Translations under genes and position numbers: made by a program
Assembly: GCA_019192545.1 (NCBI GenBank)
Contig: JAHCMI010000076.1
Coordinates: forward strand, 1-44,373
Source of the DNA: Rivularia sp. MS3
GTDB lineage: Bacteria; Cyanobacteriota; Cyanobacteriia; Cyanobacteriales; Nostocaceae
Length of the DNA stretch: 44,373 nt
Direction of reading: 5' to 3'
The notes under the pieces: model-generated
Seen by the model: the letters and a program-made list of their open reading frames with translations, nothing else
The model's database searches: none
Told to the model about the DNA's origin: nothing
Shown here: one piece after another, positions 16,394 through 24,846 of the stretch
Numbering within the stretch: position 1 is the first letter of the stretch
Layout: every line of letters begins with the position of its first letter

Positions 16394-18166
16394 ATGCAAC
16401 CAGCCATCACTACTGATACTGTATTACAAAACCGTTACAAAGTAATCAAAATTCTGGGTCAAGGAGGATTCGGTAGAACCTATTTAGCAGAAGACCAAAG
16501 ACGTTTCAACGAACTTTGCGCGATTAAAGAATTGATCCCAAATACAACAGAAACTTCTGCTTTGGAGAAAGCACGGGAACTGTTTGGACGAGAAGCAGCT
16601 ATTTTGTATAAAATCAAGCATCCTCAAGTTCCGCAGTTTAGGGAAAGATTTGAGCAAGAGCAGCGGTTATTTTTAGTACAAGATTACGTAGAAGGAAAAA
16701 CTTATTACGACATACTTCAAGAGCGTATTGCTGTTGGTGGAGCTTTCACGGAAGCAGAAGTGTTGCGATTGATGCGTTCTTTGCTGCCGGTTTTAGAGTA
16801 TATTCACGCTCAAGGAATAATTCACCGGGATATTTCGCCAGACAATATAATTATGCGTGAAAGCGATAAGTTGCCGGTATTGATTGATTTTGGCGTAGTG
16901 AAGGAGTTAGCTACTAGACTGCAATCAAGAAGTGGAACGACTCCAACTTATGTCGGAAAACCGGGGTATTCCCCTAACGAACAAATTCAAACTGGTCAAG
17001 CTTATCCTAGTAGTGACTTGTATGCTTTAGCTGTAAGCGTAATTATTTTGCTTACCGGTAAGGAAACAGCAGAATTATTTGATGACAATCTATTAGCTTG
17101 GAATTGGGAGCGCTGGGTAACAGTTAAACCGCGATTTGCCCAAATATTGAATCGAATGTTAAGTCACAAACCGGGGGCTCGCTATCAACGTGCTGCTGAA
17201 GTTGTGGAAGCATTAGATACTTTAAACCAATCGCCAAACCAAGCTACGGCAGCGAAGCCAGATGTATCAAGAATGCAGACAGTGGCTGTAGGGCGCAAAC
17301 CAGAACCGGTACAGCCACCTCCCCGCAGGCAGCCCAGCCCAGTCATTCCACCACCACAGCAAAACGATCCTGTGGTAGATAATCCGTTGGCGGTATTAGT
17401 AATCGGTGCGGGTGTAGTAGCATTAGCAGGTTTGGGTTCTTGGGCTTTAGTTACAAGTATTCGCAATGCATCGGAATCACAGTCGGAATCGACTCCCCGA
17501 CAAACCTTTGCAACACCATTTGTCGAATCAACACCAACACCAACACCAGATGAACCAGATGTTTTTAGCAAGCGGTTGAATTTTGGATTTTCTGATACGG
17601 CTAATATCAAAGGAACTTTAAAAGAGAATCAAACCGTCCAGTATACTTTTAGGGGAGAAGAAGAACAAATACTTACAGCGGTTTTAGTTGAAGAAAACGG
17701 TGTTTCCCTGACAGTATTAGGTCCTAACAAGGAATTAATTGACAATGCAGCGAGGCGAGTAAGTTCTTATCAAGGAAATTTACCTTTTACGGGTAGATAT
17801 ACTATTGAATTAAATAATCTTCCAGGAATTAAGCAAGCCGAATACACTTTAAGAGTTACGTTAAAAGAGCCAGTCACTACACCAACAATCGAACCCACAT
17901 CCGCACCGGATATTGAACCTAAAGAACCAGCAGCAGAAGAAACACCAACACCAGAAGCTACGAAAAAACCGAGACGGCCAAGAATTAATATACCTACTTC
18001 GATTCCTACTAGCCTTCCTACTAGTATTCCGACTCCTAAAATACCCAATATCAAGATACCGCCAGTAAAGCTTCCTTCACTAAAACGACCAAATCCTTCT
18101 CAGGAGAAGAAAAATCCGGAAGCACAACCAGCACCGGAAGCTGAACCGAATTCTAGCGGTAACTAA
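16394..18166 (+). CDS. Membrane-spanning Ser/Thr protein kinase with extracytoplasmic domain
   Basis: A Hanks-type kinase of 590 residues. The kinase domain (about 14-275) has the glycine loop GQGGFG (22-27), the ATP lysine K45 in AIKE, the catalytic HRDISPDN (144-151) and DFG (165-167), so it should be active. A Pro-rich linker (about 300-328) leads to one membrane helix (331-353), then an outside domain (about 385-490) with FGFSDTANIKGTLKENQ and YTFRGEEEQ that looks like a bacterial pre-peptidase C-terminal beta-sandwich. The last 90 residues are a Pro/Thr-rich tail with PTSIPTSLPTSIPTP. This resembles sensor kinases that read an envelope signal. Ligand and substrates are unknown. It is monocistronic. 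Confidence 0.88.
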   Translation: MQPAITTDTVLQNRYKVIKILGQGGFGRTYLAEDQRRFNELCAIKELIPNTTETSALEKARELFGREAAILYKIKHPQVPQFRERFEQEQRLFLVQDYVEGKTYYDILQERIAVGGAFTEAEVLRLMRSLLPVLEYIHAQGIIHRDISPDNIIMRESDKLPVLIDFGVVKELATRLQSRSGTTPTYVGKPGYSPNEQIQTGQAYPSSDLYALAVSVIILLTGKETAELFDDNLLAWNWERWVTVKPRFAQILNRMLSHKPGARYQRAAEVVEALDTLNQSPNQATAAKPDVSRMQTVAVGRKPEPVQPPPRRQPSPVIPPPQQNDPVVDNPLAVLVIGAGVVALAGLGSWALVTSIRNASESQSESTPRQTFATPFVESTPTPTPDEPDVFSKRLNFGFSDTANIKGTLKENQTVQYTFRGEEEQILTAVLVEENGVSLTVLGPNKELIDNAARRVSSYQGNLPFTGRYTIELNNLPGIKQAEYTLRVTLKEPVTTPTIEPTSAPDIEPKEPAAEETPTPEATKKPRRPRINIPTSIPTSLPTSIPTPKIPNIKIPPVKLPSLKRPNPSQEKKNPEAQPAPEAEPNSSGN

Positions 18167-18251
18167 TAATCTAATAGAAATGGCCGCAAAGTCTGACTTT
18201 TTAAGGAGGTTTGTGAATCTAAACGGCTGAAATACTTGATTTATCCTCACA

Positions 18252-18283
18252 AAACCGGTTTTTCCGACCGAAAAACCGGGTTT
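18252..18283. repeat. CCGGTTTTTC hairpin
   Basis: CCGGTTTTTC (18255-18264) and GAAAAACCGG (18270-18279) form a perfect 10-bp stem with the loop CGACC, extended by outer A/T pairs. Only GTTTCTC follows, so a terminator role for the kinase gene is possible but weak. Similar AAACCGG-type hairpins are common dispersed elements in cyanobacteria. Confidence 0.55.
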
Positions 18284-18291
18284 CTCAAATC

Positions 18292-18341
18292 TCACGTAGC
18301 TTGCGTGGCGCGAATGCGCCATATTACGAATTACGAATTAT
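18292..18341. repeat. Composite dispersed repeat, copy 1 (two heptamer units)
   Basis: TCACGTAGCTTGCGTGGCGC, then GAATGCGCCAT and two ATTACGA units. The same block occurs at 34024-34087 with one base changed and four ATTACGA units, so the two copies differ in heptamer number. Confidence 0.75.
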
Positions 18342-18503
18342 GCTCACGGGCAGGGATGCCCCGTTAACCGCACCTGAGAGTGAACGCCCAGAGCCTGCGG
18401 CTTACTTCGATCGGAAGTTCATCTCCTCCTCAAGTTTTCTCCCTACCACAAGAAGGTAGGATAGTTGAATATCTAATATCTAAAATCTATCTCAAATATT
18501 AAA

Positions 18504-19184
18504 TTGCTAAAGACATTATTTATAGGTGGAACCGATACCGACGCGGGTAAAACTGTTTTGACTACAGCCTTGGCTGCTTATTTCCAAAAATATCGTCCCC
18601 AGCAGAGCTTGGGGATTATGAAACCAATTCAGTCGGGAGTGGGCGATCGCCAACTTTACCAAAGGTTATTTTCGCTGTCGCAATCGGAAGCCCAAATCAC
18701 ACCGTTATATTTTCAGGCACCTTTGGCACCTCCTCTAGCGGCAGCCAAGGAAAATCGACAAATAGATTTAGGTGTTGTGTGGCAAACTTTTACTCAGCTA
18801 CAGCAAAGCCGTGATTTTCTGTTAGTAGAAGCTTTGGGTGGTATGGGTTCGCCGGTTACGGATGAATTTACGGTAGCAGATTTAGCTGGTGAATGGCGTT
18901 TACCTACAGTCTTAGTTGTACCGGTAAGATTGGGAGCAATTTCTCAAGCTGTTGCCAATGTAGCTTTAGCAAAACAGTCTAAAGTGCAGCTTTTGGGAAT
19001 AATTTTAAATTGCTGCTCGCAGATGACACCCGAAGAAATAGCCGATTGGGCACCAGTAGATACGATTGAATCTTTTACCAACATTCCCGTTTTAGGCTGC
19101 CTACCTTATCTAGAAAACCCTGAAGATTTAGATAAGCTCGCACAAATGGCATCCGATTTAGAATTAGAAAAATTGTTTAATTAA
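18504..19184 (+). CDS. bioD: Dethiobiotin synthetase
   Basis: ATP-dependent ring closure of diaminopelargonic acid with CO2 to form dethiobiotin, the step before biotin synthase. The 226-residue protein starts with the P-loop GGTDTDAGKT (8-17), then the conserved KPIQSG, and EALGGMGSP near residue 112. These match BioD in order and spacing, and the length is normal. The start is TTG at 18504: the P-loop must sit close to the N-terminus, and no ATG is available nearby. No Shine-Dalgarno site is evident. No other biotin genes are in the window. A tandem repeat fills the gap to the next gene. Confidence 0.88.
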   Translation: MLKTLFIGGTDTDAGKTVLTTALAAYFQKYRPQQSLGIMKPIQSGVGDRQLYQRLFSLSQSEAQITPLYFQAPLAPPLAAAKENRQIDLGVVWQTFTQLQQSRDFLLVEALGGMGSPVTDEFTVADLAGEWRLPTVLVVPVRLGAISQAVANVALAKQSKVQLLGIILNCCSQMTPEEIADWAPVDTIESFTNIPVLGCLPYLENPEDLDKLAQMASDLELEKLFN

Positions 19185-19187
19185 TGG

Positions 19188-19284
19188 TAATGGGTAATTG
19201 GGCATTGGGCATGGCAGGATAGAAAGAGTAAGCAAAAAATATAACCTTTAACCTATAACCTTTAACCTTTAACCTTTAACCTTT
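19188..19284. repeat. Two heptamer tandem repeats upstream of the M20 gene
   Basis: Units of the TTGGGCA type at about 19188-19213, and six or so units of AACCTTT at about 19241-19284. The second array ends seven bases before the ATG of the following gene, so repeats make up most of its 5' leader region. Confidence 0.8.
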
Positions 19285-19290
19285 GAAATC

Positions 19291-20511
19291 ATGGTTTCTA
19301 CATTTCCCAACGTATCTGCTGATTTATCTCGGGTTAGGCTTGATATTCGTTCGCTACATCCGCAAATCATAGAATGGCGAAGAATCATTCATCAAAAACC
19401 CGAATTAGCTTTTAAAGAAGAACTTACTAGTAAATTTGTTTCTCAAAAGTTGCAAGAATGGGGAATTGAACATCAAACGGGGATTGCCAAAACTGGTATT
19501 GTCGCTATTATCAAAGGTAATAAAAAAGGCGAATCTAATCACCGCGTATTAGCAATTCGTGCGGATATGGATGCTTTACCAGTCCAAGAACTTAATCAAG
19601 TATCTTATAAATCGCAACATGACGGCATAATGCACGCTTGCGGACATGACGGACATACTGCGATCGCGCTTGGTACTGCTTACTATTTACAGCAACATAG
19701 AGATATTTTTGCCGGTACTGTAAAAATTATCTTTCAACCTGCCGAAGAAGGGCCGGGGGGTGCTAAACCAATGATAGAAGCTGGGGTATTAAAAAATCCC
19801 GATGTCGATGCAATTGTTGGTTTACATTTGTGGAACAATTTACCTTTAGGAACAATAGGGGTTCGCAGTGGAGCCTTGATGGCGGCAGTAGAATCGTTTC
19901 GCTGTACAATTTTAGGCAAAGGCGGACATGGTGCAATGCCCGATCAAACAGTGGATTCGGTGGTGGTTGCGGCTCAGGTTGTTAATGCATTACAAACAAT
20001 TGTTTCCCGCAACGTTAGTCCAATTGAATCTGCCGTGGTGACGGTAGGAGAACTTCATGCCGGTACGAAGGGCAATATAATCGCCGACACTGCCAGGATG
20101 AGCGGTACCGTCAGGTATTTTAATCCAGATTTTGCAGGGTTTATTCAAGAGCGAGTAAAACAAATAATTGCCGGAATTTGTCAGATAAATAATGCTAGCT
20201 ATGACTTAGAGTACTGGGGACTTTACCCACCAACAATTAATAATGAAGAAATGGCGGCATTAGTGCGGAGTATAGCCGCAGAAGTTGTGGAAACACCTTT
20301 GGGTATAGTACCCGAATGTCAAACAATGGGTGGGGAAGATATGTCATATTTTCTTCAAGAAGTTCCCGGTTGCTACTTCTTCCTAGGTTCGGCAAATCCT
20401 CAAAAAGATTTAGCATATCCCCACCATCATCCCCGCTTTAACTTCGACGAAACTGCATTAGCTATGGGAGTGGAAATGTTTGTCCGTTGCGTCGAAAAGT
20501 ATTTTAGTTAG
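19291..20511 (+). CDS. M20-family metal-dependent amidohydrolase
   Basis: A 406-residue zinc amidohydrolase of the peptidase M20D group (IAA-amino acid hydrolase, hippurate hydrolase and N-acyl-amino acid amidohydrolase). Visible motifs are DMDALP (92-97), HACGHDGH (115-122) with the metal Cys and His, PAEEGPGG (150-157) with the catalytic glutamate, and a C-terminal MGGEDMSYFL segment. It would release a free amino acid from an N-acyl or conjugated form in the cytoplasm. The precise substrate cannot be told. The ATG is preceded by a tandem repeat with no Shine-Dalgarno site. The gene ends in another tandem repeat. Confidence 0.9.
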   Translation: MVSTFPNVSADLSRVRLDIRSLHPQIIEWRRIIHQKPELAFKEELTSKFVSQKLQEWGIEHQTGIAKTGIVAIIKGNKKGESNHRVLAIRADMDALPVQELNQVSYKSQHDGIMHACGHDGHTAIALGTAYYLQQHRDIFAGTVKIIFQPAEEGPGGAKPMIEAGVLKNPDVDAIVGLHLWNNLPLGTIGVRSGALMAAVESFRCTILGKGGHGAMPDQTVDSVVVAAQVVNALQTIVSRNVSPIESAVVTVGELHAGTKGNIIADTARMSGTVRYFNPDFAGFIQERVKQIIAGICQINNASYDLEYWGLYPPTINNEEMAALVRSIAAEVVETPLGIVPECQTMGGEDMSYFLQEVPGCYFFLGSANPQKDLAYPHHHPRFNFDETALAMGVEMFVRCVEKYFS

Positions 20512-20663
20512 GGAATAGGGCATTGGGCATTGGGCATTGGCACTAGCAAGTAAACTATTTTCTTCCTGCATCAACGTCATAAAACTGTTAAACCGCTACT
20601 CGTTACTCGCTACTTGCTACTCGCTTCTTTCCCATGCCCCATCCTCCATACCCAATGCCCTAA
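20512..20663. repeat. Heptamer repeats between converging genes
   Basis: TTGGGCA-type units (20516-20540), then a GCTACTC-type array (about 20596-20628), then inverted TTGGGCA units (CCCAATGCCC, about 20651-20661). The first and last can pair as a long hairpin between the ends of the M20 and GST genes. Confidence 0.75.
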
Positions 20664-21266
20664 TTACGGAACCTTCATTCCCCGTTGCACTGCTGGGCGA
20701 TTTGACACGGTGTCGTGCCATCTTTTTAAGTTGGGATGGTTATCGAGTGTCATGTCTTGGATTTCGTAGATTGTCACCCAGGGAAAGGTGGCTACGTCGG
20801 CTATGGAGTAATCGCCACAAAGAAATTCGTTGTCGGCTAGTTGTTTATCTAATACTCCGTAAAGTCGCAGTGTTTCTTTTCGGTAACGTTCGATAGCGTA
20901 GGGAATCTTCTCGGGAGCGTGCATATTAAAGTGGTTGAATTGTCCAAACATTGGTCCCACGCCACCCATTTGCAACATTAGCCATTCTATTACTTGATAG
21001 CGGGCTTTCTGCTCTTTGGGTAGTAGTTTACCTGTTTTTTCGGCTAAGTACATTAATATTGCACCCGATTCAAATAAAGTTAAATCGGTATCTTTATCTA
21101 TAATTGCCGGTATTTTACTGTTGGGATTAATTGCGACATACTCAGGAGTAAATTGGTCATTTTTACTGATATCAATTATATGGACGTTATAGGGAAGTTC
21201 AACTTCTTCCAACATTATGGAAGCTTTGCGCCCGTTGGGTGTAGTAAATGTATAAAGCTCAATCAT
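20664..21266 (-). CDS. Glutathione S-transferase family protein (YfcG/YghU-like)
   Basis: A 200-residue protein with an N-terminal thioredoxin-like domain (ELYTFTTPNGRKASIMLEE, with NPNSKIPAI carrying the cis-proline and LFESGAILMYLAEKTG for glutathione binding) and a C-terminal helical domain containing CGDYSIADVATFPWV. The TPNGRK motif is typical of the Nu-class YfcG/YghU group, which shows disulfide-bond reductase activity in E. coli. I chose the ATG at 21266, since AGGACA lies ahead of it and relatives begin MIxLY; an in-frame ATG at 21284 is possible. It converges on the M20 gene. Confidence 0.88.
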   Translation of the reverse strand: MIELYTFTTPNGRKASIMLEEVELPYNVHIIDISKNDQFTPEYVAINPNSKIPAIIDKDTDLTLFESGAILMYLAEKTGKLLPKEQKARYQVIEWLMLQMGGVGPMFGQFNHFNMHAPEKIPYAIERYRKETLRLYGVLDKQLADNEFLCGDYSIADVATFPWVTIYEIQDMTLDNHPNLKRWHDTVSNRPAVQRGMKVP

Positions 21267-21755
21267 GCAGAGATGTCCTGACATAGATTATTTCTAAGAA
21301 AGCAGTTTAACTCATACGGCATTACGTTACTAGTAGGTGAAGGTAAAACACACAAACCAATTTCAGGGTTACAGGTATCTGATAATTTTTAACCAATAAT
21401 TACTAGAGATTAACTGCAAATAAAACAGTATTTGCGCGGCTGTAGATATAAAGAATTTCTTGTATAACATATTCATACTGTAAGTGTGGAGAGTTCTATA
21501 TTTAATCTTTAAAAAAAGAATAATAAGTGTTTTTGTTTAGTAAAAACTACGGAAAAGACCTTTTGATTATAGAAAAAGTTATGCCATGATTGACAAACAA
21601 TGAACAAAACCGTTTAAACACTGCATTTACAATCGTTGTGTTCAGAATTTGTTAGTAAGTCACAAAATATGGTGGCGCAAAGACAATTCCCTTTCAGGGA
21701 GTTTCTACCAAAAAATACAATATTTTTATCAAAAATTGAAATACTCATATTAGGA
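21267..21755. other. Intergenic region, nothing recognised
   Basis: An AT-rich stretch of about 490 bp between the divergently oriented GST and small membrane protein genes. An open frame runs from 21636 into the next gene, but the later start at 21756 is better supported. No repeats of the window's families were seen. Confidence 0.4.
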
Positions 21756-22022
21756 ATGACTATGCGCTCTAGACTCCAACCTCCCGGAACTAAACTTCTT
21801 TTTTGGACTCCTAGTAAAATTATTTTTAGTTCTGCAATTTTGACTTTGTTAATAGTATGTGGTTCCTGCACCATATACTCTGTAGTCTCTTTCTTTTTAC
21901 AACCAGTCTCAATATTCCCTACATCAATACCTTGGATTCACAACGAATCGGAATGCAAGCATACTAATAGAACCTGGAAAGATGATGCTTGCTGGGATTA
22001 CGAACACGGTATTACTTTCTAG
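21756..22022 (+). CDS. Small single-helix membrane protein with Cys-containing tail
   Basis: An 88-residue protein with a basic N-terminus, one membrane helix (about residues 23-46) and a tail ending with ESECKHTNRTWKDDACWDYE. A C-x-H-T-x-R-T-W...C-W-D pattern of this kind is, as I recall, shared by small cyanobacterial proteins of unknown function, and its two cysteines could form a disulfide outside the membrane. I chose the ATG at 21756 because TTAGGA directly precedes it; an earlier in-frame ATG at 21636 lacks such a signal. Function unknown. Confidence 0.6.
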   Translation: MTMRSRLQPPGTKLLFWTPSKIIFSSAILTLLIVCGSCTIYSVVSFFLQPVSIFPTSIPWIHNESECKHTNRTWKDDACWDYEHGITF

Positions 22023-22279
22023 AATTTATAAGTTAGTAATGAATAATTAAAAGTTAATTATTTTCATCATCTTAAGTTTGGCTAATTAGTTAGCAATTAC
22101 CAATTTCTTCATACCTGATAAAATGAAGAGAAAATTAAAATATTAATAGATTTGAAGTGTTGATTAAATAATCAAATGGTAAGCACAAATGGTGGCAAGC
22201 ACCCTGGTAGTTGAAAAGATTTAAACTAAGTTAAATAATTTTGAGCGTGGTAGATGGATGCTTCGGATAAAGCTGATAT

Positions 22280-23623
22280 TCAGTATTCACCCATAGCCAT
22301 TTTTTGCAGCTTCGGCTGCATGTTTTTGGCTCCTTTAAGGATTGTTCCTTCAAGATTTACGTCGTAGCAGTCGGTTAAAGAAAGATTTGCAGCTGTTAAA
22401 TTAGCCCCACTCAGATTTGTTTCATAGAAAACCGCTTTTTGAAAATCAGTTCCCATTAAATTTGCTCCTGACAAATCAGCTTCTCTCAAGGAAGCTTCGG
22501 CAAAGTTGGCAAAAAAGATTTCTGCATGTTGCAGTCTAGCTGCATTTAGGTTAGCTTGTCGCAAATTAGCTCCATTTAAGTTAGCTTGCTGCAAATTAGC
22601 CCCAATTAAACCCGTCTCGTGCATTCTGGCTTTGTCAAGCTTTGCTGACTGTAAGTTAGCAAGAAATAGTTTTGCTCCCCCTAAATTAGCTGCTTTGAGG
22701 TTAGCCCCCATCAAATTAGCTTTGTAAAGGTTAGCCCCCATTAAATTCGCTCCCCGTAAAGAAGCTCCTACCAAATTAGCATCTCGGAGATTCGCTCCGT
22801 AGAATAAACCTTTATTTGCAATCGCTCCTGCTAAATTAGCACCCCGGAGGCTCGCTTCTTGCAGGTTGACTTGATAAAGATTGCATTGCGCGAGTATGGC
22901 TCCGTCAAGGTTGGCTTTATAAAAATCGCTACCTTGCAAGCAAGCTCCACATAAGTCAGAATTTCGCAAATCAGCCCGTTGTAGGTTAGCATTACTTAAA
23001 TCTACTCCCCTCAGTTGAGCGTTGCTCAAGTCAAGTTTTTTATCATGTGGATCTTGAGAGGCATTTCTTCTACCTATAACGGTAAGTGCTGCCTGAATAT
23101 CTGTAGGAACTTTTATTTCTTGCTGGATGCTTGAGTGAAGTTTACTAAATTTTGGAGCAGTGCCATTTTCTCTAACAAAAGCTGTAAGAATTTCCATAAT
23201 TGTCCAATACTCCGCAGGAGAGTCTTGAGCAACTCTTTCTAGTGCATAAATCGCTCCGGTGCGAGTAGCAACGCTATCGTGCCCGAGTTGAGTTATTGCA
23301 CTCATAAATCTTTCAGCTAGCAGCTTTTGCTCGTTGATTTCTATATTTTTTTGATTTAATCGGTTATCTTTTTGAGCTGCTAACAAGCTTTTTTCTAATA
23401 AATCAGCACGCTTGGCTCCATAATAAGCATTGATAATTATTGCCAATCCAAGAAACAATCCGGCAGAAGTCATTAAGCCTTGACTTTTGTATTCGATTCT
23501 TTCTTCATTTGACAATCCTTCTATTTTTGAAATCGCTGTGAAAATTAGAATTGGTGAAACAGAAAAAAAGATTGTTATTCCTATTAACCAATTCGTTAAT
23601 GCGTCTGTCTTTTTAGCAGACAT
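22280..23623 (-). CDS. Membrane-anchored pentapeptide-repeat protein
   Basis: A 447-residue protein. It has two hydrophobic segments near the N-terminus (about 10-32 and 48-66), a linker, then a helical block (RTGAIYALERVAQDSPAEYW, followed by TIMEILTAFVREN) and a long pentapeptide-repeat region (about 195-430) of A(N/D)Lxx units forming a right-handed beta-helix. Such helices act as scaffolds; some mimic DNA, but no role can be assigned here. I chose the ATG at 23623 (GAGGAA upstream); a GTG at 23641 is also in frame. The next gene upstream (23886-24551) encodes a related protein lacking the membrane part. Confidence 0.85.
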   Translation of the reverse strand: MSAKKTDALTNWLIGITIFFSVSPILIFTAISKIEGLSNEERIEYKSQGLMTSAGLFLGLAIIINAYYGAKRADLLEKSLLAAQKDNRLNQKNIEINEQKLLAERFMSAITQLGHDSVATRTGAIYALERVAQDSPAEYWTIMEILTAFVRENGTAPKFSKLHSSIQQEIKVPTDIQAALTVIGRRNASQDPHDKKLDLSNAQLRGVDLSNANLQRADLRNSDLCGACLQGSDFYKANLDGAILAQCNLYQVNLQEASLRGANLAGAIANKGLFYGANLRDANLVGASLRGANLMGANLYKANLMGANLKAANLGGAKLFLANLQSAKLDKARMHETGLIGANLQQANLNGANLRQANLNAARLQHAEIFFANFAEASLREADLSGANLMGTDFQKAVFYETNLSGANLTAANLSLTDCYDVNLEGTILKGAKNMQPKLQKMAMGEY

Positions 23624-23885
23624 AGAATCAGTATTCCTCACAACACAGAATTCTTACCGAAATGATTGGGATTAAAGAGTATACCATTTGTGTAAAAAAT
23701 GCAATATCTGTCGAAAGTTGCAGTTGCAATCTGTAATGCCGGTAGACAGCTAGCAGATTGTCTCTAATATAATGCTCAAGTTATATTCTACGGCACGGTA
23801 AAATTACGTAGATAGTCTATTTGAGATAATGTAGAAACACCAGATTTTCTTAACAAAAATGAATCTTAAGATTCTAATTTTAAAT

Positions 23886-24551
23886 CTAATAGTTTGCCTT
23901 TTTATCGCTAAAAAAGGCTTCTCTCAGATTCGCCCTACCAAAGTTAACACCCTTAAGATTTGCTCCCCGCAAATTAGCTAAAAATAAGTTAGCACCACGC
24001 AAATCAGCATTATAAAGATTTGCCCTATTAAGATTTGCTGCATTCAATATAGCACCACACAAGTTAACTGAGGTCAGATTTGCCCGAGTAAGATTTGCTG
24101 CACTTAGTACTACATTATTTAAATTAGCATTTTCTAGGTCTGCGTCAATTAAGTTTACTCGGTAAAGGATTGATTGTTCTAAATTCACTTTTTTTAGATT
24201 TGCATTACTAAGATTCGCACCCCGAATATCTATGCAACTTAAGTCAATCTTATCTCTACGCAAGTATTTATCTGCATCCGGATTAGTTATAATTTTTAAA
24301 GCAGTTTTGATATCGCTATTAATTTCACTTATAGGATTTGTAGGAGATTCCTTTAATATTTTTAAAGACCGATTCTGCTTTATATAACTCGTAATTATTT
24401 GTAAAATTTTATCATATTCTTCCGGATACTCTAAAGCGATTTTTTCTAAACTTTCGATGGCAATAATTCTTTGCTCTATGTGATTTTTAGTTAATTCTTC
24501 TACGGCCATTTTTAAACGTTTATTAATTTGATTTTTACTAAATAAATTCAT
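23886..24551 (-). CDS. Soluble pentapeptide-repeat protein
   Basis: A 221-residue protein with a helical N-terminal block (RIIAIESLEKIALEYPEEYD, then KILQIITSYIKQN, about residues 28-60) that matches the corresponding block of the neighbour at 22280-23623, followed by about 22 pentapeptide units (about 105-215) such as ANLNRANLYNADLRGANL. No membrane segment. The two genes are co-oriented, 260 bp apart, and probably arose by duplication of one architecture. It is much more AT- and Asn/Ile-rich than its neighbour, so the split is not recent. Function unknown. Confidence 0.85.
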   Translation of the reverse strand: MNLFSKNQINKRLKMAVEELTKNHIEQRIIAIESLEKIALEYPEEYDKILQIITSYIKQNRSLKILKESPTNPISEINSDIKTALKIITNPDADKYLRRDKIDLSCIDIRGANLSNANLKKVNLEQSILYRVNLIDADLENANLNNVVLSAANLTRANLTSVNLCGAILNAANLNRANLYNADLRGANLFLANLRGANLKGVNFGRANLREAFFSDKKANY

Positions 24552-24846
24552 TTTTAATGTTAAATGAGTATATAGTCATAAAGCTTGTACTACAGATATT
24601 GTTTTTTCTATTGTTTTATAAGGTACAGCATAAATAGATATTCCGTTTCATCTTAAATAAAATAAACTTTATGATTGCTGAATATATGTATTGCTTTATG
24701 CAAACGAACTATATTTCATCTAATAAACATAAAAATAAAAGATGATTAATTTAACAAGGTTTAGTCGCCCTTGATTGCATGAGGCGCATTTCGTTCGAGA
24801 AATACTTTGAATAACTTCTATACCCAATAGTGAATAATTAAATAAT

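Larger units (their letters stand above)
18167..18503. other. Intergenic region with hairpin and composite repeat
   Basis: Downstream of the kinase gene and upstream of bioD. It holds a strong hairpin (18252-18283), the composite repeat at 18292-18341, and a G/C-rich block at about 18345-18440 of unknown nature. No gene is seen. Confidence 0.5.

Noticed and set aside
17185-18054. Minus-strand open frames opposite the kinase gene
   Set aside because: They arise from the Pro/Thr-rich codons read backwards, giving Gly/Val-rich products without a family.
20537-20896. Plus-strand open frame over the end of the GST gene
   Set aside because: It starts in tandem repeats and runs antisense to the GST gene.
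22506-22727. Plus-strand open frame opposite the pentapeptide repeats
   Set aside because: The repeats read backwards give an artificial periodic product.
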